A stretch of DNA of 64,000 nucleotides from Terrimonas sp937888905 (GTDB lineage: Bacteria; Bacteroidota; Bacteroidia; Chitinophagales; Chitinophagaceae), in the NCBI GenBank assembly GCA_937888905.1, contig CALATA010000014.1, positions 248,001 to 312,000 of the forward strand, in the 5' to 3' direction. Below are positions 26,279 through 34,251 of this stretch, piece after piece. The position numbers and the translations under genes are program-made. Numbering within the stretch: position 1 is the first letter of the stretch; each line of letters begins with the position of its first letter. The notes beneath the pieces are model-generated. The model had not been told where the DNA came from. It was given only the letters and a program-made list of their open reading frames with translations, and ran no database searches.

Positions 26279-26310
26279 GTTGAAATTATTTTTTGAATTT
26301 TATCATCGTC

Positions 26311-26835
26311 CTATTTATCATTCTCAAACTCTTTTAGTTTGCGCTTCATCAGTTCAATTTCTTCTGCCTGAGTTTTAAGTATGTTTTTTTGCAACTGTAT
26401 CAGTTCCGGGTCGGTCAGGTGTGCCTTTTCAGACATCAGTATGGCTGCTGCGTGATGGGGTATCATACCCTTTGCAAACTGCTTGTCCCCGACATTGATT
26501 TGTTCCCTGATACCAAACCATGAAAAAATGCCGACGGCGACTGAAATTATTGCTATCAACCAGTTCATCTTTCTGTTGGGGTACATCATTTTCATGATCA
26601 ATAATTCAATTAGCAACATTGCCGAGGTCATCAGCAAGGTCATATACAAATTGTTGATATTGAGTAGAAGGTTCTGCCACCCGTCTATCATGGCGTACAT
26701 GATAAAATACATAACTCCGAACATTGCGACAGCCATCACCGCAAAGCGTTTGTACATGCCAGAAGCATGTTTTGAATTGTGCACACCATGCGCTGAAGCA
26801 TGGTGTGCATTGTGACTGTTTTCCATATTTTCCAT
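26311..26835 (-). CDS. Membrane-anchored DUF305 protein
   Basis: A 174-residue protein: a His-rich N-terminus (NSHNAHHASAHGVHNSKHAS), three transmembrane helices (~28-48, ~58-82, ~88-106), and a short C-terminal DUF305 segment with FAKGMIPHHAAAILMSEKAH, in which the HH..AI..S pattern is diagnostic. DUF305 proteins are repeatedly found with copper-resistance genes and probably bind metal. It is co-transcribed with the DUF3347 gene upstream (11 bases). Confidence 0.82.
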   Translation of the reverse strand: MENMENSHNAHHASAHGVHNSKHASGMYKRFAVMAVAMFGVMYFIMYAMIDGWQNLLLNINNLYMTLLMTSAMLLIELLIMKMMYPNRKMNWLIAIISVAVGIFSWFGIREQINVGDKQFAKGMIPHHAAAILMSEKAHLTDPELIQLQKNILKTQAEEIELMKRKLKEFENDK

Positions 26836-26846
26836 ATAACTGATTT

Positions 26847-27503
26847 TTACTTGCTGTTAATTGTTTGCTGCACCTTACCGCAGGTCAGCATTTTCGAGCC
26901 ATAATAAGGGTTTTTGATTTCCTTGTTTTCACTGAACCAAACAGCTCCCTTATTGTCGTTGAACATCGGGCAATGATCCTGATACAATGTTTGTGATGAA
27001 CCAAACAAATCAATCAGGTCTTTCAAATCTTCGCTAAGCGAGGATAAATGTTCGCGTTGGTGGTGGATGTTGCCAACATTTTCCCCGATATGCTCTGCAT
27101 GTTCTTTTGCATCATCCGCTATGTCCATGTATTTTTTGTGCTTATCGGCAGGAATGGCTTTCATGTCTACCTGGTTCAAAGCAGCTAAGAGTTTTTTACC
27201 TGCTCCGGCAGCAGCTTTGTCATCGTCTGAAACGAGAGCATTCTTTAATGACAGGTAGCCGGTAATGATGGGCGCAATGGAAAATCCTTTGGCTGCGGCA
27301 TTTACTGATTCGCCGGGCTGTTTACCGTTTGATGTATCGATAGCGGCAGGGGCGGTTAAGGTATCATTTGATTGGGAAGTCGCCTGCCCTCCAGAAACGG
27401 CGGTGGTATCCGTTCCAGACTGGTTTTTGTTTGAAGACTCAGTACAGGATACTGCTACAAATGTGATGATAACTGCGAAGATTGATAATGCGAAATTTTT
27501 CAT
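26847..27503 (-). CDS. DUF3347-family lipoprotein
   Basis: A 218-residue lipoprotein (signal ending VSC, Cys ~20), a low-complexity Thr/Ser/Gln linker (~25-70), then a helical DUF3347 domain (~75-215). Landmarks are YLSLKNALVSDDDKAAAGAG, QVDMKAIPADKHKKYMDIAD and the C-terminal YQDHCPMFNDNKGAVWFSEN with NPYYGSKMLTCG, whose Cys/Met/His residues are likely copper ligands. The same domain recurs in the 301-residue protein at 31151-32056. A periplasmic metal sponge or CusB-associated role is inferred. Confidence 0.82.
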   Translation of the reverse strand: MKNFALSIFAVIITFVAVSCTESSNKNQSGTDTTAVSGGQATSQSNDTLTAPAAIDTSNGKQPGESVNAAAKGFSIAPIITGYLSLKNALVSDDDKAAAGAGKKLLAALNQVDMKAIPADKHKKYMDIADDAKEHAEHIGENVGNIHHQREHLSSLSEDLKDLIDLFGSSQTLYQDHCPMFNDNKGAVWFSENKEIKNPYYGSKMLTCGKVQQTINSK

Positions 27504-27592
27504 TTTATTAATTTTTAAATTGAATAAGTATTTTAAGTTAGGGTTACCACCGTACCATGCAGTACCGGCAACCGGTAAGAGTTATTGGTAGC

Positions 27593-27616
27593 GGTATAGA
27601 TGATAGTATCTATGCC
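27593..27616 (-). terminator. Hairpin downstream of the YVTN lipoprotein gene
   Basis: GGTATAGAT (27593-27601) pairs with ATCTATGCC (27608-27616) around a 6-base loop with one G-T pair, 10 bases past the stop at 27626. There is no T-run, so it may be a partial terminator or an RNA-stabilising structure between the two halves of the copper operon. Confidence 0.35.
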
Positions 27617-27625
27617 ACCTTTCTT

Positions 27626-28684
27626 TTACATTTTTATCACGAGGCCATTGGGCTTTTTACCAACGTTAAGCGTCTTTGTTACGGCATGTGATGATACGTT
27701 GATTACTGAAACCGTATTGCTTTCCTGGTTGGTGACATAAGCGGTATTCCCGTCCTGTGTGAATACAATGGCGTGCGCTCCTGCACCAGTATTAAATACA
27801 CCCGCGTGCATCCACATACTCATGGCATTGTCCCAAGTCCAGTAATGAACTTTCCCATTCATAGGGTCAGTTACCCATAGTTCATTTTTTGACGCGTTAT
27901 GGGCGGCAAATCCGGGCATAAAACCTAAACTAACAGTTTCGCTTACCGTATTGGTAGCTACATCAATCACTGAAATGGTCTGTGAAGCCTCATTGTCCAC
28001 ATACATTTTGCCGTTACCTGCAGGCCAGGCTCCGACAGGATCATCGCCTACCGTCAGGGTAGCTACCACAGTTTTTGCAGAAGGACTGATCACTGAAACT
28101 GTACCACTGCCACCGTTGCACACGTAGGCTTTTGTGCCATCCATGCTAAAGGTTACTTCCGCCGGGTCTTCACCTACAGAGATTGTATTTTTGACAGCAT
28201 AGGTAGTGGCATCGTAAACCAACACCTTTCCGTCCATCGCCATTTGCGTTGTCCATATTTCTGTACCGTCCGGTGAATAAACGGCATTGTGGTTCATTGC
28301 CGGTGTTTCGATATCCTTTAAAATGGTCCCTTTCTTTGCATCCAGGATCAGGATACGCCCTTTCATACCTGCCATGCCACCAGTATGACCTGCACTCAAA
28401 TCCATACCCGGCACGCCGATGGTTAAATGATCTTGATGGCTATAAATGTGATGCGGCCACATAATCATATTACCACTGGAGTTCATGATGTCAAAGGTTT
28501 CGCTCACGGTATTATCGCTTAGCTTGATAATTGAAACGGTGGCGCTTTCTCCATTGACCACGTATGCTGCGGGGTAATCAATATTTTTGTCCATTGGCAT
28601 ATCTCCCTTGTCATCTTTGTTACAAGAGGACAAAGTGGTAAAGGAAACGGCAGCGATTGCTACAAAAAATGCTATGTTTTTCAT
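27626..28684 (-). CDS. YVTN beta-propeller lipoprotein
   Basis: A 352-residue lipoprotein (signal ending LSSC, Cys ~21) made of about seven ~42-residue propeller blades. Clear blades contain VTFSMDGTKAYVCNGGSGTV, GNGKMYVDNEASQTISVID and FTQDGNTAYVTNQESNTVS. The family (YncE/YVTN) is extracytoplasmic; the role in copper operons is not established, and electron-transfer scaffolding or metal binding have been suggested. It overlaps the P-type ATPase stop by 4 bases (ATGA), so the two are translationally coupled. Confidence 0.85.
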   Translation of the reverse strand: MKNIAFFVAIAAVSFTTLSSCNKDDKGDMPMDKNIDYPAAYVVNGESATVSIIKLSDNTVSETFDIMNSSGNMIMWPHHIYSHQDHLTIGVPGMDLSAGHTGGMAGMKGRILILDAKKGTILKDIETPAMNHNAVYSPDGTEIWTTQMAMDGKVLVYDATTYAVKNTISVGEDPAEVTFSMDGTKAYVCNGGSGTVSVISPSAKTVVATLTVGDDPVGAWPAGNGKMYVDNEASQTISVIDVATNTVSETVSLGFMPGFAAHNASKNELWVTDPMNGKVHYWTWDNAMSMWMHAGVFNTGAGAHAIVFTQDGNTAYVTNQESNTVSVINVSSHAVTKTLNVGKKPNGLVIKM

Positions 28685-30813
28685 CTTTGATTTAAATTTT
28701 TGATTTTTAAGAAACTTGCGTTAATAGCCACTACAATGGTGCTTACGCTCATCAGCACAGCACCCATAGCGGGACTTAAAATAAATTTTGGATAGAGGAC
28801 ACCTGCTGCAAGTGGAATCGCCACAACGTTGTAACCAACCGCCCATATCAGGTTCTGCACCATTTTTTTGTAGGTGAGTTTACCGAAGTCAATCAGCTTA
28901 ACTACATCCCTGGGATCACTGTCCACCAATATGATGTCCGCTGTTTCGGCAGCCACATCCGTACCGGAACCTACGGCAATACCCACGTCTGCCTGCGCCA
29001 GTGCAGGCGCATCATTGACACCATCACCTGTCATGGCAACCACTTCACCTTTATCCTGGAACTCTTTTACCTTTTCCTGCTTGTTATGGGGCAGCACATT
29101 TGCCAAATAACCGTCCATTCCTAATTTTCCGGCCACCGCAGCAGCAATCCTGTCATTGTCCCCGGTGAGCAAAAAGGACTTAATGCCCATTTTTTTGAGT
29201 TCATCAACTGCCTGTCCGGAACCCTCCCGGATGCTGTCTGCCAAAGTGATGATGCCGATTACCTGATTTTCGATGAGGACGAAGTTGACTGTTTCGGCTT
29301 CCTGGTTGATTTCTGCTGGAATTTCCGGTAAGGAAAGGCGGTTTTCTTTGAAATAATTTGGCCCCGCAGCTACTACATTTTTCCCTTTGACAACACCTTT
29401 AACACCGATGCCCTGCATATAGCTGAAGTTTTCAGACTTCCATAAGGCAAGGCCCTTTTCTTTTAATATTGCCATGATGCCTTTTGCGATATGGTGCTCC
29501 GAATTTTGCTGTACTGCGGCAGCATACTGGATCACTTCATCAGCCTTATACTCGTTTGTTAACGGGATCACTTTTTCCACTGCATGGGAGCCTTTGGTGA
29601 GCGTTCCGGTTTTATCAAAAATGACGGTAGATAGCTTCCGGGTTGTTTCAAATGCCGTCCGGTTGCGAATGAGCAGACCATTGGTCGCCGAAAGTGTGGT
29701 GGAAATGGCGACCACCAACGGGATAGCCACACCCAATGCGTGCGGGCAGGCGGTTACCATGACCGTCACCATCCTTTCAAGGGCAAAGGCAGTATCACCA
29801 CTGCTGGCAAACCAATAAACGAATGTGCCTATGCCAACGGCAATGGCAATAAAGGTGAGCCATTTGGCTACTTTGTCAGCAAGGTTCTGCGTATTGGACT
29901 TAGTGGCCTGTGCCTCCTGTACCAGGTTAATCACCCGGTTCAGGTAGCTGTCTTTTCCTACTGCTGTTACCTTTACCTTCAACGCACCGTCGCCATTGAT
30001 AGATCCTGCGATCACCTTACTGTTCGCCTCCTTTTTTACGGGAACACTTTCCCCGGTAAGCATACTTTCGTTGATGTAAGAAGCACCCTCCAGTACCAGG
30101 CCGTCGGCCGGAATTTTTTCCCCCGGCTTTATGATGACCGTTTCATTGCTTTGCAGCTCTTCGAGCTTTATTTTTACGGCTTCTCCGTTTCGTTCAACGG
30201 TGACATCGTTTGGCAGTAAGGCCACCAGTGATTGTAATGCCCGGGAAGCAGCCATCTGGGAACGCATTTCCAGCCAATGGCCCAAAAGCATGATGTCGAT
30301 AAGGGTTGCCAGTTCCCAAAAGAAATCCATGCCCTGCAGGCCAAAAACAACGGCCACGGAATAGATGTATGCTACAGATATGGCGATGGCAACAAGTGTC
30401 ATCATCCCTATGGCTTTTGCTTTCATCTCGCCCATCATTCCCTTCAGGAAGGGTAAGCCTCCATAGAGATAAATGGTTGTTCCGAGTGCCAGCAATACAT
30501 ATTTATCGCCGGTGAAAGCAAGGCTGAAACCCAACCATTGCTGTATCATATGTGATAACAGCAGGATAGGAACTGTAATGACCAGGCTTACCCAAAAGCG
30601 TTTCAGGAAATCGCCGGTATGATGCCCTGCATGCTTATTAAAGCCCTCTTTTTCATGATCATGAGAAGAATGCTCAGCATGCCCATGTCCTGATGTATGC
30701 TTATGAGAAGCTGCTGTACTGCCAACTGGCACCAATGTCATACCGCAGAGCGGGCATTTGCCCGGTTCGTCTTTTAGCACCTGCGGATGCATCGGACAAG
30801 TGTATTTATTCAT
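28681..30813 (-). CDS. copB: CopB-type heavy-metal P1B ATPase (CPH motif)
   Basis: A 710-residue membrane pump. It begins with a metal-binding CPMHPQVLKDEPGKCPLCGM module (~5-25), then a His-rich segment (HKHTSGHGHAEHSSHDHEKE), about eight membrane helices, TGES, DKTGTLTKG (phosphorylated Asp) and GDGVNDAPA. The transport motif is CPH (ACPHALG) rather than CPC, the signature of the P1B-3 (CopB) group that moves Cu(II), Cu(I) or Ag(I). It probably exports metal to the periplasm, where the downstream oxidase and binding proteins act. Confidence 0.92.
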   Translation of the reverse strand: MNKYTCPMHPQVLKDEPGKCPLCGMTLVPVGSTAASHKHTSGHGHAEHSSHDHEKEGFNKHAGHHTGDFLKRFWVSLVITVPILLLSHMIQQWLGFSLAFTGDKYVLLALGTTIYLYGGLPFLKGMMGEMKAKAIGMMTLVAIAISVAYIYSVAVVFGLQGMDFFWELATLIDIMLLGHWLEMRSQMAASRALQSLVALLPNDVTVERNGEAVKIKLEELQSNETVIIKPGEKIPADGLVLEGASYINESMLTGESVPVKKEANSKVIAGSINGDGALKVKVTAVGKDSYLNRVINLVQEAQATKSNTQNLADKVAKWLTFIAIAVGIGTFVYWFASSGDTAFALERMVTVMVTACPHALGVAIPLVVAISTTLSATNGLLIRNRTAFETTRKLSTVIFDKTGTLTKGSHAVEKVIPLTNEYKADEVIQYAAAVQQNSEHHIAKGIMAILKEKGLALWKSENFSYMQGIGVKGVVKGKNVVAAGPNYFKENRLSLPEIPAEINQEAETVNFVLIENQVIGIITLADSIREGSGQAVDELKKMGIKSFLLTGDNDRIAAAVAGKLGMDGYLANVLPHNKQEKVKEFQDKGEVVAMTGDGVNDAPALAQADVGIAVGSGTDVAAETADIILVDSDPRDVVKLIDFGKLTYKKMVQNLIWAVGYNVVAIPLAAGVLYPKFILSPAMGAVLMSVSTIVVAINASFLKIKNLNQR

Positions 30814-30824
30814 AACAAGGGGAT

Positions 30825-31136
30825 TTAAAATTTATGTGCATTTATTTTTTTTGCCATCTCATGGGTCATCACACCGGCATAAGTACCATAGGCATCAACA
30901 AGTACCCCTTTGTTCTTACCGTCATTGGACGATATCGCGTACACAACTGCATTGTTATCAGGACTGCTGTCGAGGCTTTCAAACCTATGTGTTTCCGTTA
31001 CCGTAAAATCCTCCGGTTTTAGCTTCAGGCTCCTTGATGCACAGTACAGGCAGTCCGGTAAAAGACTAAAGTCCATACTGTACCCACGTTGTCTCAGTTC
31101 TTTGAGCGCCTGCACCATGTCATCGTACTGTACCAT
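30825..31136 (-). CDS. Conserved small hypothetical protein of the copper operon
   Basis: A 103-residue cytoplasmic protein with no signal peptide. It shows DDMVQALKELRQRGYSMDFS near the start and a paired Cys motif LPDCLYCASRSL (~27-38), which may bind metal. Proteins of this type are often mislabelled phosphoribosylpyrophosphate synthetase, but it lacks any PRPP-binding loop and is a third of the length. It lies 11 bases upstream of copB and 14 downstream of the HMA/DUF3347 gene. Real function unknown. Confidence 0.65.
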   Translation of the reverse strand: MVQYDDMVQALKELRQRGYSMDFSLLPDCLYCASRSLKLKPEDFTVTETHRFESLDSSPDNNAVVYAISSNDGKNKGVLVDAYGTYAGVMTHEMAKKINAHKF

Positions 31137-31150
31137 AGCGTTCAGATCTG

Positions 31151-32056
31151 TTATTTGATGGTTTCTACCGTACTGCCGCAGCTAAGCATTTGTGAGCCAT
31201 AGAATGGATTCTTTATTACATTCTCCTTACTCAGCCAATTGGCTCCCTTGCCTCCATTATACATAGGGCAATGCTGGTAGTAAACGGGAACGGCCTGCTT
31301 GGAGACTTTCGCCAGTTCGTAGATATTACCTGAAAGTGCTGCCAAGCCATTTCTTTGTTTGGCTACATCTTTTGATGTTGAAATACTCGCTGCATTGGCC
31401 GCTAAGTCTTTCATTACTTTCATCCAGGCCGTATGTTCCTGTGCCGACAGCTTATTCATATCTACCGCTTTGATGGCTGCTGCCAATTCTGTGGCTTTGG
31501 CGGACGCGGTGGCAGCGTCGGTCTTTACCAGGGCATCTTTCACTGAAAAGTAGCTGTCAAATACCGGTTTTAGTGGTGACTGATCCTGGGGGTCCGTCAT
31601 TTTAGCTGAGGCATCCATTTTACTGTGATCATGATTGCCGTGCTCTGTTTTCATGCCGGTCATATCCATACCCGCCATATCCTTACCCGCCTCTTTATTT
31701 TTGGCAACCGTCTTCAAGGGTCTATCGTACTGGCAGCAGCCAGCCAGTTTTGCATATACGTCATCGGGAGCGCGGAACTTCTCATTGTCATACCCGGCTA
31801 AAGCAATACGCTTCAGGATTTCATCCTGGTTTGTTCTGTCGCTGTCGTAAGTGAGTGTAGCCACTTTGGTATCTTTATTCCAATCCACACTGGCTACCTT
31901 CTTTACATTACCTGCTTTTTCGATGGTGGTTTTACACATTTCACAATTACCGTAGATCTTTACGGTTTCCGTTTTCGCATTCTTGATCTGTGCAAAACCG
32001 TTAATTGATGATAGTAATACAGCGATTACCATCACCATTTTCGATAATGATTTCAT
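31151..32056 (-). CDS. Exported HMA domain plus DUF3347 fusion protein
   Basis: A 301-residue exported protein (signal ~1-22, ending GFAQ). Residues ~30-98 form an HMA metal-binding domain with the CxxC motif YGNCEMCKTTIEKAG. A Met/His-rich linker (~125-150: DMAGMDMTGMKTEHGNHDHS) leads into a DUF3347 domain (~163-300) with YYQHCPMYNGGKGANW and NPFYGSQMLSCG. All three parts look like copper or silver binding sites. It is first of the copper operon running leftward to the oxidase, so is likely the most strongly expressed metal sponge. Confidence 0.85.
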   Translation of the reverse strand: MKSLSKMVMVIAVLLSSINGFAQIKNAKTETVKIYGNCEMCKTTIEKAGNVKKVASVDWNKDTKVATLTYDSDRTNQDEILKRIALAGYDNEKFRAPDDVYAKLAGCCQYDRPLKTVAKNKEAGKDMAGMDMTGMKTEHGNHDHSKMDASAKMTDPQDQSPLKPVFDSYFSVKDALVKTDAATASAKATELAAAIKAVDMNKLSAQEHTAWMKVMKDLAANAASISTSKDVAKQRNGLAALSGNIYELAKVSKQAVPVYYQHCPMYNGGKGANWLSKENVIKNPFYGSQMLSCGSTVETIK

Positions 32057-32170
32057 AATAATTACTTTTTTAGAAACGAGGTATTAGCAACCCCTTTCCT
32101 GGTTAAAGTTTTGAATAAATGATACAAATAGGGGAAGTTCAAAAGCGGAGAGTTGCTTTTGAAAGGGCAC

Positions 32171-32194
32171 ACCTATGGCTATCAGGCCATAGGT
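32171..32194 (-). terminator. Terminator-like hairpin after the Cys-rich gene
   Basis: ACCTATGGC and GCCATAGGT form a perfect 9-base stem with a 6-base loop, directly abutting the stop codon at 32195. No T-run follows on the minus strand. Position and stability suit a transcript 3' end. Confidence 0.5.
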
Positions 32195-32584
32195 TTAGCT
32201 TATTTTAGGCGGTAGCCAAATGGAGTAATAGCCCGAGGAATAACAGGCTTCTTTGAAACCGAATTTTTGCTTTTTAGCTGCTGCAAAAGGATATTTTGCT
32301 TTTAAGTCGATGGGGGTTGGTATGCTTAAAGAAGTTACGGAAGCGCCGCACCTGCAAGAGTTATGTTTACAATTGCCCCCGCAGCCTTTGCCATGCTTGC
32401 ACTTGTCACAGGATTTATCTTTACAACCTGCCTGGTGGTCTGCTTTGGCGGACTTTTTCTTGGAACAGGCAGCCTTCTCGGCCGTTGTTGCATTTTTGGG
32501 ACAAGCATAACTTGGATTGGGCATCAGAAAGAAACCCAAACACAACAGTGTTAAAATGCCTATATGTATCCTCAAATTTTTCAA
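32195..32584 (-). CDS. Cys-rich exported metal-binding protein
   Basis: From a TTG at 32584 the product has 129 residues and a clean signal peptide (KNLRIHIGILTLLCLGFFL, ending SYA). The longest frame opens with a TTG at 32650, but a TAACTTTG sequence matching the -7 promoter element lies at 32591-32598, inside that extension, so the later start is preferred (a GTG at 32590 also fits). The mature part has a Cys/Lys/His cluster, CKDKSCDKCKHGKGCGGNC and HNSCRCG, like a metallothionein-style metal trap, then a short aromatic tail. I know no named family. Confidence 0.6.
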   Translation of the reverse strand: MKNLRIHIGILTLLCLGFFLMPNPSYACPKNATTAEKAACSKKKSAKADHQAGCKDKSCDKCKHGKGCGGNCKHNSCRCGASVTSLSIPTPIDLKAKYPFAAAKKQKFGFKEACYSSGYYSIWLPPKIS

Positions 32585-32691
32585 CGCCACAAAGTTACAA
32601 AGAAGATTTGTTTTTTTAATCGTTTTACATCTTTTTGTTATACAAACCAAAAAAAATTACTTACCCTGCTGCCTGTCTTTCTTTAATACGG

Positions 32692-32753
32692 AAAAAATGC
32701 CCGTACCTGAAAACCTAATATTTTGACAATCAGTGGTAAAATGGGCATTTTTT
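32692..32753 (-). terminator. Terminator downstream of copZ-like gene
   Basis: AAAAAATGCCC (32692-32702) pairs with GGGCATTTTTT (32743-32753) as an 11-base stem. On the minus strand the transcript leaving the copZ-like gene (stop at 32766) would end in a run of six T residues. The 40-base loop is long but the stem/T-run pairing is convincing, and the symmetry would also stop plus-strand transcripts. Confidence 0.6.
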
Positions 32754-32765
32754 ACCTTTTTATGC

Positions 32766-32987
32766 TTAGACGTTCAACGGCTCAATTGTAAAGCCTGCCT
32801 TTTGTACAGTCGATATCACTTCCTGCTCTGTAATGCCCTCTGACTTCACAGTAAGTACTTTGTCCTTATTGGCTGTGTCCACTTCCCAATGGCAGATGCC
32901 CTCGGCATTATCCAAATGGGGCTTTACTGATGCGATACAACCGCCACAATTGATGTTTGTCTTGAACTGAAATTCTTTATTTTCCAT
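32766..32987 (-). CDS. copZ: CopZ-like copper chaperone (single HMA domain)
   Basis: A 73-residue cytoplasmic HMA protein: FKTNINCGGCIASVKPHL gives the metal-binding CGGC loop (~14-17), followed by the ferredoxin-like beta-alpha-beta pattern and a typical ending QKAGFTIEPL. It would carry Cu(I) to the CopA-like ATPase at 34252. Monocistronic, with its own terminator and a promoter block shared with copA. Length is standard for CopZ. Confidence 0.87.
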   Translation of the reverse strand: MENKEFQFKTNINCGGCIASVKPHLDNAEGICHWEVDTANKDKVLTVKSEGITEQEVISTVQKAGFTIEPLNV

Positions 32988-33017
32988 TGCTTAAAAACTT
33001 TTATAGTTATTTGATAC

Positions 33018-33081
33018 TGCAAATTTCTATAAAATGCTGCATGGCTGTATTACGTAATTTCGGGTTTAATTTATAAGATTT
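33018..33081 (-). promoter_or_regulatory. Copper-type promoter block upstream of copZ
   Basis: On the minus strand this reads an AT-rich box (AAATCTTATAAAT), then GAAATTACGTAATA containing a 10-base palindrome ATTACGTAAT, a 21-base spacer with AGCCAT..GCATT, and AAATTTGCA. The same parts in the same order and with the same 21-base spacing lie upstream of copA (36695-36758). The distal box is probably an activator or repressor site and AAATTTGCA sits where the -7 element is expected. Confidence 0.55.
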
Positions 33082-33443
33082 ACGGATTACTTTTCCCCTC
33101 TTAACCGCAAGCTATACCGTTCTATTGCCGCGCCTGCATTTATTTGGTTAAGCAGGAGTTGTTTACTTAGTTAACGAATATTTCCGTGACCGGAAAGCTG
33201 ATTACATGGTAAAGAAATGCCTAAAGCAGTGTTTGCTTAATAGAGATTACCGTTCGTCTGATAACCTTATGGCTACGGATCTTGGCAAGTTTAGAAGGAA
33301 TGAAGGTATCTGCTAACATCCGGTGCGATGTTAATGCCTTTGGCTTTTGAGTAGTTACATGCTGTCTCAATTCGGTGTTGTTATTATGCACCTTGATAAA
33401 GGTTTCCTTTTTAGTGACAGTGTTTTTATCAATAATGTAGCTA
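33082..33443. other. Gap with a coding-like but startless frame
   Basis: Between the copZ promoter block and the DUF305 gene end there is no convincing gene. A minus-strand frame (33221-33460) stays open for 79 codons with protein-like composition (KNTVTKKETFIKVHNNNTEL; IPSKLAKIRSHKVIRRTV), but its only ATG would give 31 residues and it begins inside the DUF305 stop region. The plus strand has a codon-aligned partner frame, so one is a shadow. It may be the remnant of a lost gene. Confidence 0.3.
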
Positions 33444-34052
33444 TCAACGTTTGTTTGATTTTATCCAATTGCTTAACTCTTGAATTTCTTTTGTCTGGTC
33501 CTCAATCATCATCTGTGCCATTGATTTTAATTGCGCGTTATTGCCAAACATAATGTAAGCTTCTGCGTCTTCAATGGCACTGTTGTGATGTAGAATCAAC
33601 AGCGTAGCATAGTCATTGTCAAGATCACCGGTTATAAGCTGAACGTCTGCCATCTGATCCATTTTCTTCATATGGGCCATGTGCTCGGCTGAATGGGCCG
33701 GTACAGCGTTGTTTACTGACTGTGTGGTTAAGAAATCTTTCAATTCCTGTATCTCCAGGGTTTGAGCACTAATTACCTTTTGGGAAAACCGCTTTAAAGA
33801 ATCATTCTGTCCTTCCTGGTTTTGAACGGTACTCATGTTTAGTGCCCCTTCATGGTGCATAATCATCATTTTCGCGAAGTCGATCTCGGGATCGTCGGTC
33901 ATAGGCATAGCTTCCATCCGGCTCATCATGGCGTGCAAACTATCCATCATGCGGTTTTCGTCATGGCTTTGCAGGCGCAGTTCATCACTATTTTTGTTGC
34001 AGGCAGCAAGAATGAATATTATCAATGCGGCAATGGGCATAATTTTTTTCAT
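33444..34052 (-). CDS. DUF305 lipoprotein with two tandem domains
   Basis: A 202-residue lipoprotein (signal ending LAAC, Cys ~18). Two DUF305 units are visible: MMIMHHEGALNMSTVQNQEG (~67-86) and LLILHHNSAIEDAEAYIMFG (~148-167), each with the HH pair and a following helix rich in Gln/Glu (AQTLEIQELKDFL; DQTKEIQELSNWI). Probably a periplasmic copper/silver-binding protein. It stands between copA and copZ on the same strand, 199 bases from copA. Confidence 0.82.
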   Translation of the reverse strand: MKKIMPIAALIIFILAACNKNSDELRLQSHDENRMMDSLHAMMSRMEAMPMTDDPEIDFAKMMIMHHEGALNMSTVQNQEGQNDSLKRFSQKVISAQTLEIQELKDFLTTQSVNNAVPAHSAEHMAHMKKMDQMADVQLITGDLDNDYATLLILHHNSAIEDAEAYIMFGNNAQLKSMAQMMIEDQTKEIQELSNWIKSNKR

Positions 34053-34233
34053 AACATAGATTTTAGTAAAGAGGGTAAAAACTGTGCCATTACCCAGCTT
34101 AACGCGCTCTTTAGTTTAATTACGTCTCCTGCGTTGATAATGAGCAAACAAGTCCCTGCCTTTTTAAAAGTTGGACCCAAATATCCCCAATGCCAGTAGA
34201 TTTATATGCACATTGTATGTTTTTATGGACGGT

Positions 34234-34249
34234 ATAATACGCGTATTAT
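34234..34249. repeat. 16-base perfect palindrome at the copA 3' end
   Basis: ATAATACGCGTATTAT is self-complementary with no loop and lies 2 bases past the copA stop. Being loopless and without a T-run it looks more like a protein-binding site than a terminator, but it is 182 bases from the DUF305 start. Only the symmetry is certain. Confidence 0.4.
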
Positions 34250-34251
34250 CC

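Noticed and set aside
30825..31136. Phosphoribosylpyrophosphate synthetase
   Set aside because: Only 103 residues, no PRPP-binding VDD..T/S motif; the true enzyme is at 52700-53590.
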